In this document: positions 45,396 to 55,764 of the stretch, in pieces
Layout of the letters: every line of letters begins with the position of its first letter
Position numbering within the stretch: position 1 is the stretch's first letter
NCBI RefSeq assembly: GCF_964355755.1
Contig: NC_092675.1
Location: 11,423,312 to 11,487,311 of the forward strand
Direction: 5' to 3'
Source: Antedon mediterranea
Lineage: Eukaryota > Echinodermata > Crinoidea > Comatulida > Antedonidae
Length of the DNA stretch: 64,000 nt
The notes under the pieces: model-generated
What the model was told of the DNA's origin: nothing
Databases searched by the model: none
Seen by the model: the letters and a program-made list of their open reading frames with translations, nothing else
Position numbers and translations under genes: made by a program

Positions 45396-45701
45396 CTATT
45401 GGTAATCCTTGGCCACATTGCCTAAAGACATAAAATAAAAATTAAAAATTACACAGTAGTCGAACATACTGAGAGATGTGAGAATATGACATTCAGTCAA
45501 ACGCTGTAAGCTTCTCTTAGTGACAAGCCTCTTAACTGTTCCACCTATGCCATCACATGCACTCTTGCCATGTGATGTAGCGAAAAAATTCCACTCGGCG
45601 TCTAAACCAAAATCTTCCTGGTGGTGGCAAAGGTTAATAAAGTTATATTTGTTTTTGCATTGGCTGCCACATCCATCTGTGAAATAATGAACTTTTTTCA
45701 T
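45396..45701 (-). pseudogene. Kolobok-like transposase, conserved block
   Basis: The frame begins KVHYFTDGCGSQCKNKYNFI, then GLDAEWNFFATSHGKSACDG and GGTVKRLVTKRSL. The TDG ... H ... D spacing looks like an RNase-H-fold transposase region. I recall this block as a repeated uncharacterised protein in marine invertebrates. No N-terminal DNA-binding part is present between here and the right inverted repeat, so the protein is truncated. It runs into the SINE and continues at 45094. Confidence 0.6.
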
Positions 45702-46533
45702 GGTTGGTAGTTTTGTTTTTAAATAGGGGATGACAACCTTTAAAAAGGCCTATACAGTTAACTGTTGTATGTTCTCTGCAATCACTTATTATGCATATGT
45801 TAATGTGCATAATAACATAGTAAGGACACTAAACTATGTGTCAAAATTGATTTGAAAAGTATGTGAGTTACCCAGTATTTCTCATATCAAAATATATCTA
45901 CTGTTTAAGTGGGCCTGATGAGAAAGCGTAACAATAAGACACCTTAACAGTTAGTGTTCACACTGTGTATAAAGTATAACAACACCAAAAATACACTAAA
46001 AGGAAGAGGTATGTCAACTTCAAATTGTAATTTCATGGAAACAAACAAAAAAACCCCTCCAATTTTTTTATATGTTGTAGTTGACACGTAGGGCTACATT
46101 TTTCGTGATAGTCACCAACAAATCGGGCGTGTTCCACGGGGTCAATTTCAAGGTCAAAATATATGTCAAAGTTTTATTCAACTTAAAATTAACATAAAAC
46201 ACACACAATTAGTATATTTAGGTTCCTTATGGTCTCCCCTTTACAAAAATACCTTTGTTTTTAAAATCGAACCTATAGTTCCCGAGATACAGCTCTTTGA
46301 AACGTGGCGGCCGCGCCTTTTTTTGCGTAAAAAACGAAAATTTAAATTGCGATATCTCAAAAACCGTTGGTCCGATAAAGTTAAAATTTGAAATTTTGGC
46401 TTTAATTGCTATGAATCACCCATATACCAAATTTCATCAAAATTGGAAGAGGTAGGGTTTAAAATTCCATTTTTTTTGGGTGAACTGAGATGGAATGACC
46501 CTTAAGTTGAATTATTTATGTTTTTGCTTACAG

Positions 46534-46632
46534 GTGCTTGGTTCAAACAAAACACTCAACACAGAGAAGAAAGTGCGTTTACAGCTTTTTCACCCACCAT
46601 TTCATTTCAAAACAAAACCAGAACAAGTAGAT
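46534..46632 (+). CDS. AHI1: AHI1 exon
   Basis: Acceptor TTTGCTTACAG, donor GTAAGC at 46633. Phase 0 both sides. The peptide VLGSNKTLNTEKKVRLQLFH leads to PPFHFKTKPEQVD. It aligns with the LLGANGN..INSKLRLQLYYPP segment of vertebrate jouberin. The exon starts 28 bp after the right TTAA of the Kolobok-like element, so that insertion stops just short of the splice acceptor. Confidence 0.93.
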
Positions 46633-46982
46633 GTAAGCATTTCAGACTTCATTCATGATCCTCTATGCTAAGAACAATTATTAAATCTAAAAAGAGACAA
46701 ATAAAAACCCACCTTGTTTTCTCCAGAAATATTAAAAAAAAAAAAAAACACTGACAATATGAATGGCAATAGAAATATGCACACAAAATGAGGCATGGCT
46801 TCACAAAATCGGCGTAGTGTGGGAAATAATAATTTTTTAGATTTTTATATATTCGTAATCTATATTGAATAAGCTTTAAAATGAGCCGTTGTTGATGAAA
46901 ACATACAAGTAACTTTCTAGCTCAGGAAATCTTCATTTTGAGAAAATCAACAATGAAGTAGTGACGCTGATTAGCTTAGCCT

Positions 46983-47676
46983 GGCCAGGGAGTTGTTATT
47001 ACCGTACTGACGCGGGTATAAGCCCATACTCGGGTATAAGCCCACCCCCGACTTTTGACTAATTTTCATGAAAAATGAGGCACTCGGGTATAAGCCCACC
47101 CATTAATTCGAAGATCTACAGTGTGTGTAGTAATACATTATTTTGTATTTGGCGACGTCCATACACCGAATACACCTACCTTTGATCATAACCAAGCTAG
47201 GCTAATATACGGTAGGCCATATGAGGCCTAGCGGTCCTGTTTTGTATACACTCCATCGCGGTCGAAGATCGCTTCACACACGACGCTACAAGTCGCCAAA
47301 ACGGAAAACCACTATTTGGTATCGGCTGCCATAAACAAGCTTATTAAATTTCTTTGGTACATTTCTATTTAACGAACATTGTATACTTGCTTTTCTGCTT
47401 GATAAATTCTTGTTCAATTGATGTTTAAAATAAGATATTCTACGATAAATTACACGAACTATAAGCTTAATTTTCCGACACTCTACACCTCGTGTATTTT
47501 AGAGGCAACGTCGTACACGTGAGGGCGCTCACACACAGTGTACATGTGCTGTTTTTGACGATCTGCATTTTTGGATCCTCGGGTATAAGCCCACCCCCAA
47601 AACTTGACGTGATTTTATGTTCAAGGGGGGTGGGCTTATACCCGCGTCAGTACGGTAATAACAACTCCCTGGCCTG
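46983..47676. mobile_element. Foldback MITE in intron 7
   Basis: Perfect inverted ends of about 42 bp: CCAGGGAGTTGTTATTACCG then TACTGACGCGGGTATAAGCC. Further GGGTATAAGCCCACCC words occur inside. The centre (47265-47490) is the dispersed repeat also seen at 1615-1852. Target duplication not clear. Confidence 0.75.
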
Positions 47677-47779
47677 GCCAAGCCCGCCAATCAACGCGGC
47701 AAGACTCTCTGTCAAAACTCGCTATTTTCTTCTCAATAACGGCAAACTAGTCGAAAATATATCACTGTGTGATACATAA

Positions 47780-48648
47780 TGTTATATTTTTTGTTATTTT
47801 TAAAAAATATATGGATAGAAATAACGATTAACTTCCTAAATATTTACAAAATGTTGAAACGTTCATTCGAGAAACTATGGTGGAAGCCATGCTGTTTCAT
47901 CGTAAACAAAAGCGTCAGCCAATCAGAGAGCGTAATTTATCTCTATAGCCTAACACCTTAATAAAACCAATTTCCATTGGCTAGATAAAAATTATGGTAG
48001 CTGATATATTTTCAAAGAGATAGGTACCAAACGGTTTGCTTACAAAAGCGCCGTAAAGAAAGTTGATTTTTGAGTGAACAAAAATACAATTTCCTAATGA
48101 TTTTCAATGGAAACGACTTCAATAATTGCAAAATACACATACTTGTGATATTTTTTTATGAACAAGAGTTTGATAAGTTAAAGATAAATGTTTATAGTAT
48201 GGTTTTTTATTGAAATTTTAAAATGGATAGGTTAGGGGTTTTTTCAAATTCTGAACTTCAAGGCTAAATATCTCAAGTTCGGGTTGCGATTCTGCGGCGC
48301 TTTTGTGATGCCAGGCCTCAAATAAACACTGACAATAGACAGAACGGCAAATATCAATTTCTTATGATCTGGTTCAATTCTATCTGGCTCTGCTACCTCT
48401 CACATGTATGTTCTATTCCAGCAAAATTTATATTCAAATTATATAAACAGAGCGAGAGGTTCCTATTATTATTATTATCATTTATTTACCATACTGTTGT
48501 TTACTTAATAATCAGAATAATTTATATTTTATGCAATTGGTATTGCACCTATATTTTCTAGTGAAAGTGTATAGAATATAAATAACAATCTTTTAATAAT
48601 AAAAGTTATTAAATTATTATTATTAAAACTATCTAAATAAACACAACA
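47780..48648. other. Intron 7 stretch, nothing recognised
   Basis: AT-rich non-coding sequence without a bounded element, upstream of the Penelope/SINE cluster. Confidence 0.4.
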
Positions 48649-48654
48649 TGCATA

Positions 48655-48762
48655 GAAATCAATTCTAAACTGCCCGGTGATACACTGAAAATTATTTAAT
48701 TAATTTTGAAACGATAAAGATGAGGAAATCTGTGAGAATGAGAAAAAGTTGCCTGATATGCA
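48655..48762 (-). repeat. SINE 3' tail fragment, inverted relative to 53985-54080
   Basis: About 85 bp (AAACGATAAAGATGAGGAAA, CTGTGAGAATGAGAAAAAG) match the complement of the tail of the tRNA-derived SINE at 53911-54080. A short TGATATGCA remnant of its tRNA-like head adjoins it. A partial SINE copy sits at the border of the Penelope-like element. Confidence 0.65.
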
Positions 48763-48771
48763 TATATATAT

Positions 48772-48932
48772 CCAAAGGCAAATTACTGAAAAAAGGATGT
48801 GGGTATCAGCGGCTGGATTTCAATGGAGCGAAAAGCTAAATCAAAACGATAAAGTAAAACAGCCAGAAAAGTTAGCAGAGCTTTCGGGCAACACTAGCCC
48901 TTCAGCAGTGCATATATATGCACATTCTGTTA
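48772..48932 (+). repeat. Penelope-associated terminal repeat, copy 1
   Basis: Begins CCAAAGGCAAATTACTGAAA and ends with GAGCTTTCGGGCAACACTAG. The same unit recurs at about 50609-50742, 50931-51085 and 51290-51413 (same strand), and at 51436-51602 and 53541-53633 (opposite strand). A repeat present both upstream and downstream of the polymerase fits the pseudo-LTR arrangement of Penelope-like elements. Confidence 0.8.
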
Positions 48933-48934
48933 TC

Positions 48935-50300
48935 GAATGGTATAAGAACATTCAAAACAAGGAGAAGCACTCGTTTATTTGCTTCGACATAGTTGATTTC
49001 TACCCGTCAATAACCATTGACCTACTTAAAAAGCCCTTGAATTCGCCTCCGAGTTTGAAGCAATCTCTGATGAAGAAACAAATATTATTATCCAAGCGAA
49101 AAAGTCACTCCTTTTCCATGATAACGCTACATGGTGCAAAAAAGGAACTGAAAACCAACCTGTGTTTGACGTCACAATGGGAAGGTTTGACGGTGCTGAA
49201 ACCTGTGAAATCGTAGGTACATATCTTTTGTCGCAACTGTCTAACAAATATGGCAACCAAATTGGTCTATACCGCGACGATGGCCTAGCTGCGTTTCGCG
49301 AATCAGCCAAAATGATTGAGCTAATCAAGAAAGATATTTGTAAGGTTTTCCAGGAGAACAACCTCAAGCTAACAATTGATGCTAACAAGAAAATAGTCAA
49401 TTATTTGGATGTAACGTTCGACCTAAGGACAGGGATCTTCCGACCTTTCACTAAGCCTAATAACAAACCAACCTACGTGCACCATGACAGCAACCATCCT
49501 CCATCTATTATCCGCAACATCCCACTTGCTATAAATAGACGCCTTTCTGACATCTCATAAGGCAAAGATACATTTCATGCATCTGCACCCCTATACCAGG
49601 AAGCCCTCAAAGAAAGCGGATACAATCATCAACTTGAGTTCAATGCTGAACAGCAGAAGCCCAAAAAATCGCATACCAGAAACATAATTTGGTTTAACCC
49701 ACCATTCAGCAAAAACGTAGCAACCAACATCGGCCACAAGTTTTTAGCTATAGTAGAAGATTGTTTTCCTGCCGGCAACAAGCTCAGAAAAATATTTAAC
49801 AGAAATACCTTTGAAACTAAGCTACAGTTGCATGCCCAGCGTAGACAAAGTAATTAACGCACACAACAAAATAATGTGATAGCCAAAGAAAAGTCTACTG
49901 AAACCAACGCAAAACAAGCGGATGTAACTGCCGCAATCCCAATGAATGCCCGCTCCCAGATAACTGCCTAACAAAAGGTGTAGTTTACAGTAAAGAGAGA
50001 AGATTCATCAAAAGAAGAAACAAATGTCGGACTAACTGAAAACCAGTTTAAAACCAGATACAGAAACCATACGTCTTCATTCCGGAACGAAAAACTAAGA
50101 AACGCAACGGAACTCAGTAAATATATGGACACTTAAAGACTCTAAAACAAATTACTCAATTAAATGGAAAATTATAAAGAAATGCAAACCTTACTCAAAT
50201 ATTAACAAAAGATGTAATTTATGTATATACATAGAGATATTATAGTGAACTATAATATCTCTATGGTATATATGAAAAGTATATTATTATATGTCAACCA
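48935..50300 (+). pseudogene. Penelope-like element polymerase with GIY-YIG domain (5'-truncated)
   Basis: A reverse transcriptase of the Penelope type, related to telomerase. FICFDIVDFYPSITIDLL carries the first catalytic Asp. A frameshift near 49035 follows, then [30 protein letters not shown] (catalytic DD), [10 protein letters not shown] and [17 protein letters not shown], which is typical of Penelope polymerases. Reading continues in other frames with NIIWFNPPFSKNVATNIG. Near 49925 is a C-x-C-x6-C-x5-C knot (CNCRNPNECPLPDNC), then VVYS and ETNVGLTENQFKTRYRNH, a GIY-YIG nuclease in which the YIG part reads NVG. The N-terminal fingers are missing upstream. Several frameshifts and stops make it inactive. 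Confidence 0.8.
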
Positions 50301-50463
50301 GAGCTATGCTCACTGAACCGTAAAAACGAGTTAGTCTTAGGAAAAAATTCTTACTAAATTGCAGATCCAAATAGTTTATCTAAATCTAAAACAATAGGCT
50401 ATTGTATACGACTTCCTGATGACTCACTTCTATTAAGCACTATGAGACAACTGTGTCACTTAT

Positions 50464-50536
50464 GTTTTATATTTCACCTGAAGAGTGCGGCCAGCTACAT
50501 GCTGGTCGTACGAAACAAATTTGTAGTGATTAAAAC
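50464..50536 (+). ncRNA. Hammerhead ribozyme (type I), copy 1
   Basis: All core parts are in place. CTGAAGA is at 50478-50484. Stem II has 11 continuous pairs (50485-50495 with 50501-50511, loop TACAT). GAAA is at 50512-50515. A very short stem III (50515-50519 with 50520-50524) comes next, then the cleavage triplet GTA ending at 50525. Stem I forms from 50474-50477 with 50526-50529 and, across an internal loop, 50464-50468 with 50532-50536. Tiny stem III is typical of Penelope-borne hammerheads, which are thought to cut as dimers. The predicted cut is after A50525. Confidence 0.88.
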
Positions 50537-50562
50537 AATGAAGTAACCAAGTTTTCTGCTGT

Positions 50563-50566
<4 letters not shown>

Positions 50567-50606
<40 letters not shown>
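50567..50606. repeat. (TA)n microsatellite
   Basis: About 20 TA dinucleotides between two Penelope terminal-repeat units. Similar TA tracts lie at about 50906-50921, 51415-51435 and 53724-53750. Confidence 0.95.
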
Positions 50607-50610
<4 letters not shown>

Positions 50611-50800
50611 CCAAAGGCAAATTACTGAAAAAAATGACAATGCTGTGGGTATCAGTGGCTGGATCTCAATGGAGATACAAAAATAAAAAGCGAAAAGCTA
50701 AATCAAAACGATAAAGTAAACAGCCAGAAAAGTTAGCAGAGCTAACGACTTCCTGATGACTCACTTCTATTAAGCACTATGAGACAACTGTGTCACTTAT

Positions 50801-50873
50801 GTTTTATATTTCACCTGAAGAGTGCGGCCAGCTACATGCTGGTCGTACGAAACAAATTTGTAGTAATTAAAAC
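50801..50873 (+). ncRNA. Hammerhead ribozyme (type I), copy 2
   Basis: A second copy 337 bp downstream, identical in CTGAAGA (50815-50821), the 11-bp stem II, GAAA and the GTA cut triplet. One change (A50865 instead of G) turns a stem I pair into an A-C mismatch, so cleavage may be weakened. Two tandem copies 337 nt apart would release a unit-length RNA. Confidence 0.85.
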
Positions 50874-51289
50874 AATGAAGTAACCAAGTTTTCTGCTGTT
50901 ATTTTATATATATATATATAGATATATAAATCCAAAGGCAAATTACTGAAAAAATGACAATGCTGTGGGTATCAGTAGCTGAATCTCAATGGAGATACAA
51001 ATTAAATGCGAAAAGCTAAATCAAAACGAGAAGTAAAACAGCCAGAAAAGTTAGCAGAGCTTTCGGGCAACACTAGCCCTTCATCAATGCAAGTGAAGGA
51101 ATTTGGATAACGTCATAGTATAAAGCTGGCAAGTGCTGCCTGGGTGGATAGGAATAAAAGAAATATAAATGGTGACGATACCTGACACGTTTCTCGGACA
51201 GGCGACGTAATTTGGTAAAGTTATCCAAAGTACCCTCCAGGATTACAGCAAAATCAGATCAAAATTGATACAAACAGTAGAAAATATAT

Positions 51290-51602
51290 ATAAATCCAAA
51301 GGCCAATTACTAAAAAAATGACAATGCTGTGGGTATCAGTGGCTGGATCTCAATGGAGATACAAATTTAAAGCGAAAAGCTAAATCAAAACGAGAAGTAA
51401 AACAGCCAGAAAATTATATATATATATATATATATCATTTGCACTGATGAAGGGCTAGTGTTGCCCGAAAGCTCTGCTAACTTTTCTGGCTCTTTTACTT
51501 TATCGTTTTGATTTAGCTTTTCGGTTTTTTTTGTGTGTCTCCATTGAGATCTAGCCACTGATACCCACAGCATTGTCATATTTTCAGTAATTTGCCTTTA
51601 TA
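51290..51602. repeat. Head-to-head pair of Penelope terminal repeats
   Basis: A + strand unit (51290-51413) and a - strand unit (51436-51602) flank a TA tract. Read on +, the second contains CTGATGA (51444-51450), a 4-bp stem GGGC/GCCC and GAAA (51467-51470). That resembles a hammerhead core, but I could not find partner strands for stems I and III. Confidence 0.75.
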
Positions 51603-51639
51603 TATGTGGTGGTATATATATGTGGTTCTGCCACTGCTA

Positions 51640-52400
51640 TGGACATCAAATTTTACGAAGAGGAGTCCTTAAGACAGCTAGACTATCCTCTTTATTATCG
51701 TAAACTTACAACAGATCCCACCACGGAAATTTTGGATAAGGTGGCAAAATCTGTTTCTGTGATGGTAAAAAAACACTCCATCGATCGTAAGATTGGACCT
51801 CATTGGCACAGGTTAATCCAGTTTACCTAATAATTCTGTTCTGGCTACATTAGATGTTTCATCATTGTATATAAATATCCCTCACGAAGAAGGAGCCGAC
51901 ACAAGCATTTTAAATTAAAAATTCCGACCAAAACGCCTACTAAAGCCATTTATAAGAACAATTTTATTTTTGGCAATTACCATTACCTCCAAATTCATGG
52001 CACAGCGATGGGCACAAAAATGGCGGCATCTTTTTATGAGGCCAATTTTCTGTCCTTCCAACCTAATAAACCACTTGTTTGGTTTAGATACATTGAAGAC
52101 ATCTTCATGATCTGAACCCATGGTGAAGATAATGTGAATTAATTTCTTCTGAATATTAATTACAGCTACTAAATCCACTAGTTGACTTTTTCGACACTAT
52201 AGTGACCATAGAAAATGGTACACTCAAAACTGACCTATTACGTAAACCCACGGATAAAAATATGTACCTGCTACCTAGCAGTTGTCATTCCTGACACTGT
52301 ACCAAAAACATACCGTACAGTCAAGCATTACGTATCAGACGTATCTGTTCTTCAGATTTAGATTTTCAGAATCAACACTGAAATCACACGAGTTCAAGAA
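51640..52400 (+). pseudogene. Second Penelope-like polymerase, decayed
   Basis: A different Penelope family from the one at 48935. An open frame (51606-51830) reads LDYPLYYRKLTTDPTTEILD. Then, in shifting frames, come [20 protein letters not shown] (catalytic-Asp block), [13 protein letters not shown] and [14 protein letters not shown], where the usual YIDD has become YIED. LKTDLLRKPTDKNMYLLPSS follows. Order and motifs match Penelope proper rather than the YRDD-type element upstream. Many stops, plus the D-to-E change in the active site, show it is dead. At about 52390 it runs into the 5'-truncated end of a LINE. Confidence 0.75.
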
Positions 52401-53394
52401 ACTAAATTTTGAGGCGTTACCATTGACTCAAAATTGTCGTGGAAATTACACATTAATAATATTACTAATGTTGTGTCAGGGAATATAGGTGTAATCAACA
52501 AATTGAAACGTTATCTTCCCATTAATATACTCTTTATTTTATACAATGCATTAGTACTTCCCTTCATTTCTTATTGTAATATTGCCTGGTCCGGTTCACT
52601 AAATAAGTTCGGAAACTTATGCCCCTGGACAAGCTTCGAAACCACTTATATTGATGGTTTATTTAAATTACAAAAAAGAGTCATTCGAATCTGTTCAGGG
52701 GCTGATTTCAACTCTCATTCTAAGCCCTTATTTTATAACCTGAAGGTCCTAAATATATTCGACATCAATAAGCTACAAACTGCTATTTTTATGTTTCGAT
52801 TATCATAAAACTCTCTTCCAACCCATATCACTTCCCTCTTTAGCAAAACATCCACCTATCACAATTATCCAACGCGTTTTTCATCATCTAATTTTCACCC
52901 AAAATTTCGTCCCTCACTAATTACCAGTAACTCTATACTACTGTATACCTTGGCCCCAAATTATGGGAACAACCACCAATTCAGCTAAAATCTAAGAGCC
53001 GTAGCCAGTTTTAAAATCACTTATAAGCAATCACTAATTAACAACTACTGTACATTTCCTAATTTATCTTTTTTGAAATCTGTTTTGTTGATTTTACAGT
53101 AAATAGGCCTAACCATGTATTAGTTAGTTTTAACTTTTTTGGCATAATTACTTGATAATATTCAATGTTTTTTATATATTTTTTTCCTTATTATATTTTT
53201 TTTGTCGTCAATATTTTATATTTATTAGTTTTCTTGTCATGTCGACAACTGTTCAGGTGGTCAATGCTTAAAGTAATTTTTACTTATTTTGATATCCTTT
53301 CACACATTGTCTTCTTTTTTCTTTTCTTATAGTTTATATATCTGTTCCTTTTGTTCAATGTGTGGAAAATAAATAAATGAAACAAACAAACAAG
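52390..53394 (+). mobile_element. LINE 3: 5'-truncated non-LTR retrotransposon 3' end
   Basis: Reading GVTIDSKLSWKLHINNIT (with a stop just before it), then LPINILFILYNALVLPFISY and KLQKRVIRICSGADFNSHSK. This is the post-palm region of CR1/L2/Jockey-like LINE polymerases. The 3' end is AAATAAATGAAACAAACAAAC at about 53370-53394, the same kind of tail as LINE 2. Only the last kilobase is present, as expected of truncated insertion. Confidence 0.75.
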
Positions 53395-53540
53395 CAGGCG
53401 TTTGCGGCAAAACTTGTTCATTGGTTGACTCTACTGAAAACTTTAAGAATAACCAAACTGGCCGCATTTTTTGGATAAGACAATCAATTAATTGTCTAAC
53501 CAAAAACTTCATTTAACTCATATACTGTAATATTTGTTTT

Positions 53541-53640
53541 GATTTAGCTTTTTTTTGTATCTCCATTGAGATCCAGCCACTGATATCCACAGCATTGTCA
53601 TTTTTTCAGTATTTTGTCTTTGGGTTTATATATAAATATA
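53541..53640 (-). repeat. Penelope-associated terminal repeat, inverted fragment
   Basis: CTCCATTGAGATCCAGCCAC, then CCACAGCATTGTCATTTTTT. This is the complement of the unit starting at 50609. A TA tract follows at 53724-53750. Confidence 0.75.
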
Positions 53641-53719
53641 TTCAATCTGCAGACAGTACTGTTTCAATCTTATTAGATCTCGTCAGTGCAGCTCAGGTTT
53701 CGAAATGAAATGTACCGCA

Positions 53720-53753
<34 letters not shown>

Positions 53754-53910
53754 TCGGAGATCCCGCCTCGTGAATAAAAATACTGAAAGATGAGGGCGTA
53801 TCAATTTGATCTCTGTTGCGCGTGCGTACAACTGGGGACTAGTGCTGTTCCGCCGTACCACGCCGAGAATGTTAAAGAGTCGCTATTTAATCGAGTTTGA
53901 ACAATACCAT

Positions 53911-54080
53911 GAAAGCCCCAGTGGTCTAATGGTTAGGGCAACTGCATATCAAGCAGACGGTCCTAGTTCGAGTCTCGGTTGGGGTGACTTTTTCTCATTC
54001 TCACAGATTTCCTCATCTTTATCGTTTCAAATTAATTAATTAAAATTCAGTATACCACCGGGCGGTTTAGAATTAATGTT
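53911..54080 (+). mobile_element. tRNA-derived SINE (tRNA-Asp/Glu-like head)
   Basis: GCCCCAGTGGTCTAATGGTT ... GGTTGGGGTG folds as a tRNA cloverleaf. The acceptor stem, a D-arm with box A, an anticodon stem CTGC/GCAG with loop ATATCAA (anticodon AUC if read literally) and a T-arm with box B (AGTTCGAGTCT) are all visible. The T-stem has a mismatch and a unique tail follows, which also occurs at 48655-48762. That favours a SINE over a working tRNA gene. Confidence 0.75.
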
Positions 54081-54276
54081 CTTTGCCTGCTGTGTTATAT
54101 ATATATATAGTTATTTGTGCAGTTTATTTGTGCAGGTATATATATATTATATATATATTTATTTATTGAATGTAGTACAGTACTTAACATTGTCATACAC
54201 TTTAACAATGGTACAGTCCATAATGGGTGAGTATTGTCCGGGTGGTTATTGTCCAATTTCCTATTTATTTGTGCAG

Positions 54277-54402
54277 GTTTACCAGTGGTGGAGCAATATA
54301 GCAAGACAGCCATACCCATCAACACTCTATATCACCTTGAAACCAATCACTACACCTGGTAATGTAGAACCTGCATTTAGATCAATGTTTGCAACTCAAA
54401 AG
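54277..54402 (+). CDS. AHI1: AHI1 exon
   Basis: Acceptor TTTATTTGTGCAG, donor GTAAAT at 54403. Phase 0 both sides. The peptide VYQWWSNIARQPYPSTLYIT is followed by LKPITTPGNVEPAFRSMFAT. It matches the [21 protein letters not shown] ... SYRSMMALQ region of vertebrate jouberin. It follows a 7.6-kb intron filled with Penelope, LINE and SINE sequences. Confidence 0.94.
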
Positions 54403-55079
54403 GTAAATAAAGTGCTATTTTGTGTCTCCAAAAATTGTACCATTGGTCGGCAAAAATGTATGTAGTCTATCTAGTAAATTCAACAAATCCTTAAACTGAA
54501 TCAAAAATACTAAACTTTAGTATATGTAGAATGTGAAAACAAAAATACTGTATATATATTTCTTAATTGTGCTTTATTCAGTTAATAATAAATGAATAAA
54601 TAATATATAAAATGTGAAAAAGTTTAATCTAAAAGGGATACCAAAGAATAAGATGTAAATAAATTAAAGACACTGCCTTTTTGTAAAAATAAATACTACA
54701 CTGTATGTTTCTATTGGGATAATTTCTATGGTCTTTAAAACAGTGAAAAATAAGTTGATCCTATTAAATACCAGCAAAAATTGCGCTTGGTATTGATATT
54801 TTAATTTTGCTTTTGTGATGCATTCGATTTTGGTGCGATAGTGTAGATCATAAATAAACAATAATGGATACCAGGTCTGCCAATAAGAAAAATCAATTTA
54901 TCAACGAGACAACACCAATCTAGACTAGGGTACGATGTTCGTACATTACCGCTGTTATTACCATCAAGGCCTACAAAACTAATGTCTAAGCCTAATTTCA
55001 ATGCGCAAACTATTTAGGTAGTCATTTATGTAAATCATAATTTCCGTAGAATGTACATTTAAGAAATGAACTGGTTTAA

Positions 55080-55370
55080 TGTGAGCGAGTGGTCGAGCAG
55101 TTAAGACAGCGGAACTATAATCTATAGCCATAATATCCTTGGTTCTGGTGGTAGAACAAGTCTTCTTGGATAAAGAGTGTAAACAGTAGGTCCAGTCTAC
55201 ACTGGCTCTTGTGCACTTTAAAGAAGCTAGTACATCTTTCTTGTCAAGTAGGGGGTTTGTGTACTAGTTCACACAGCCACTGTTGTGGGCAGACGAATGG
55301 GTGCTAGAATTGGCAACACTGACATAACGTAACCCTTAGGGGAAGAGCATGTAGTTGAAAAGTGTAATAT
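55080..55370 (+). mobile_element. tRNA-derived SINE, decayed copy
   Basis: GTGAGCGAGTGGTCGAGCAG with a damaged box B, then GGTGGTAGAACAAGTCTTCT and AACAGTAGGTCC. Same family as 45093-45390 with more substitutions. Confidence 0.7.
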
Positions 55371-55693
55371 TTACAGTAAGTCCACAGCGCCATGAGCAAT
55401 GATCATTGGAATTGCAGGGAGTGTCTTTAAAGTTCCAAAAAGATGAATAAGAAGAGAAATTTAGTTTTTCTATCAATATAATTACAAATCATAAAAGCAT
55501 GCCCGACCACCAAATCATCATTATGTTGCATGACATGATCTTACAAATAATCTCAAATAATGAATATTTATGGGTTGGATGGTAAGAATTGAGTTGAATT
55601 ATTGACTGCTCTATTTAATGAGGCGGAGCCAAGTTAAATTAAGTTGCAATCAGTTGTGTTATTATCATCAATACCAATTATATCCTCTTATAG

Positions 55694-55764
55694 GAACAGG
55701 GAAGAATGACATACAAAGAACTAAAGAAGACTTTGGATGGACGTAGGAAAGGTCAACATTTTGA
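55694..55764 (+). CDS. AHI1: AHI1 exon (short)
   Basis: Acceptor CTCTTATAG, donor GTAAGT at 55765. Phase 0 entry, leaving two bases. The peptide EQGRMTYKELKKTLDGRRKG ends QHFE. This corresponds to the variable hydrophilic segment between the ALQE block and the KRLPGQ block of jouberin. Identity rests on position and phase. Confidence 0.8.

Larger units (their letters stand above)
43927..46501 (-). mobile_element. Kolobok-like TTAA DNA transposon with long inverted repeats
   Basis: The ends GGGTCATTCCATCTCAG face each other and TTAA flanks both (43923-43926, 46502-46505). The inverted repeats are about 510-520 bp (43927-44437 and 45982-46501) and highly similar along their full length. This suggests recent activity or conversion. 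The inside encodes a broken transposase-like protein on the minus strand and is interrupted by a tRNA-derived SINE (about 45093-45390). TTAA plus a GGG start fits the Kolobok superfamily; assignment is inference. It fills nearly all of AHI1 intron 6. Confidence 0.85.

Noticed and set aside
51096-51260. Possible hammerhead in the ACGTTTCTCGGACAGG segment between Penelope repeats
   Set aside because: On the complement it has GAAAC but no CTGANGA partner in a workable position.
53911-53990. A functional tRNA-Asp gene
   Set aside because: The T-stem is mismatched, the anticodon is atypical and a repeated tail follows. A SINE explains it better.
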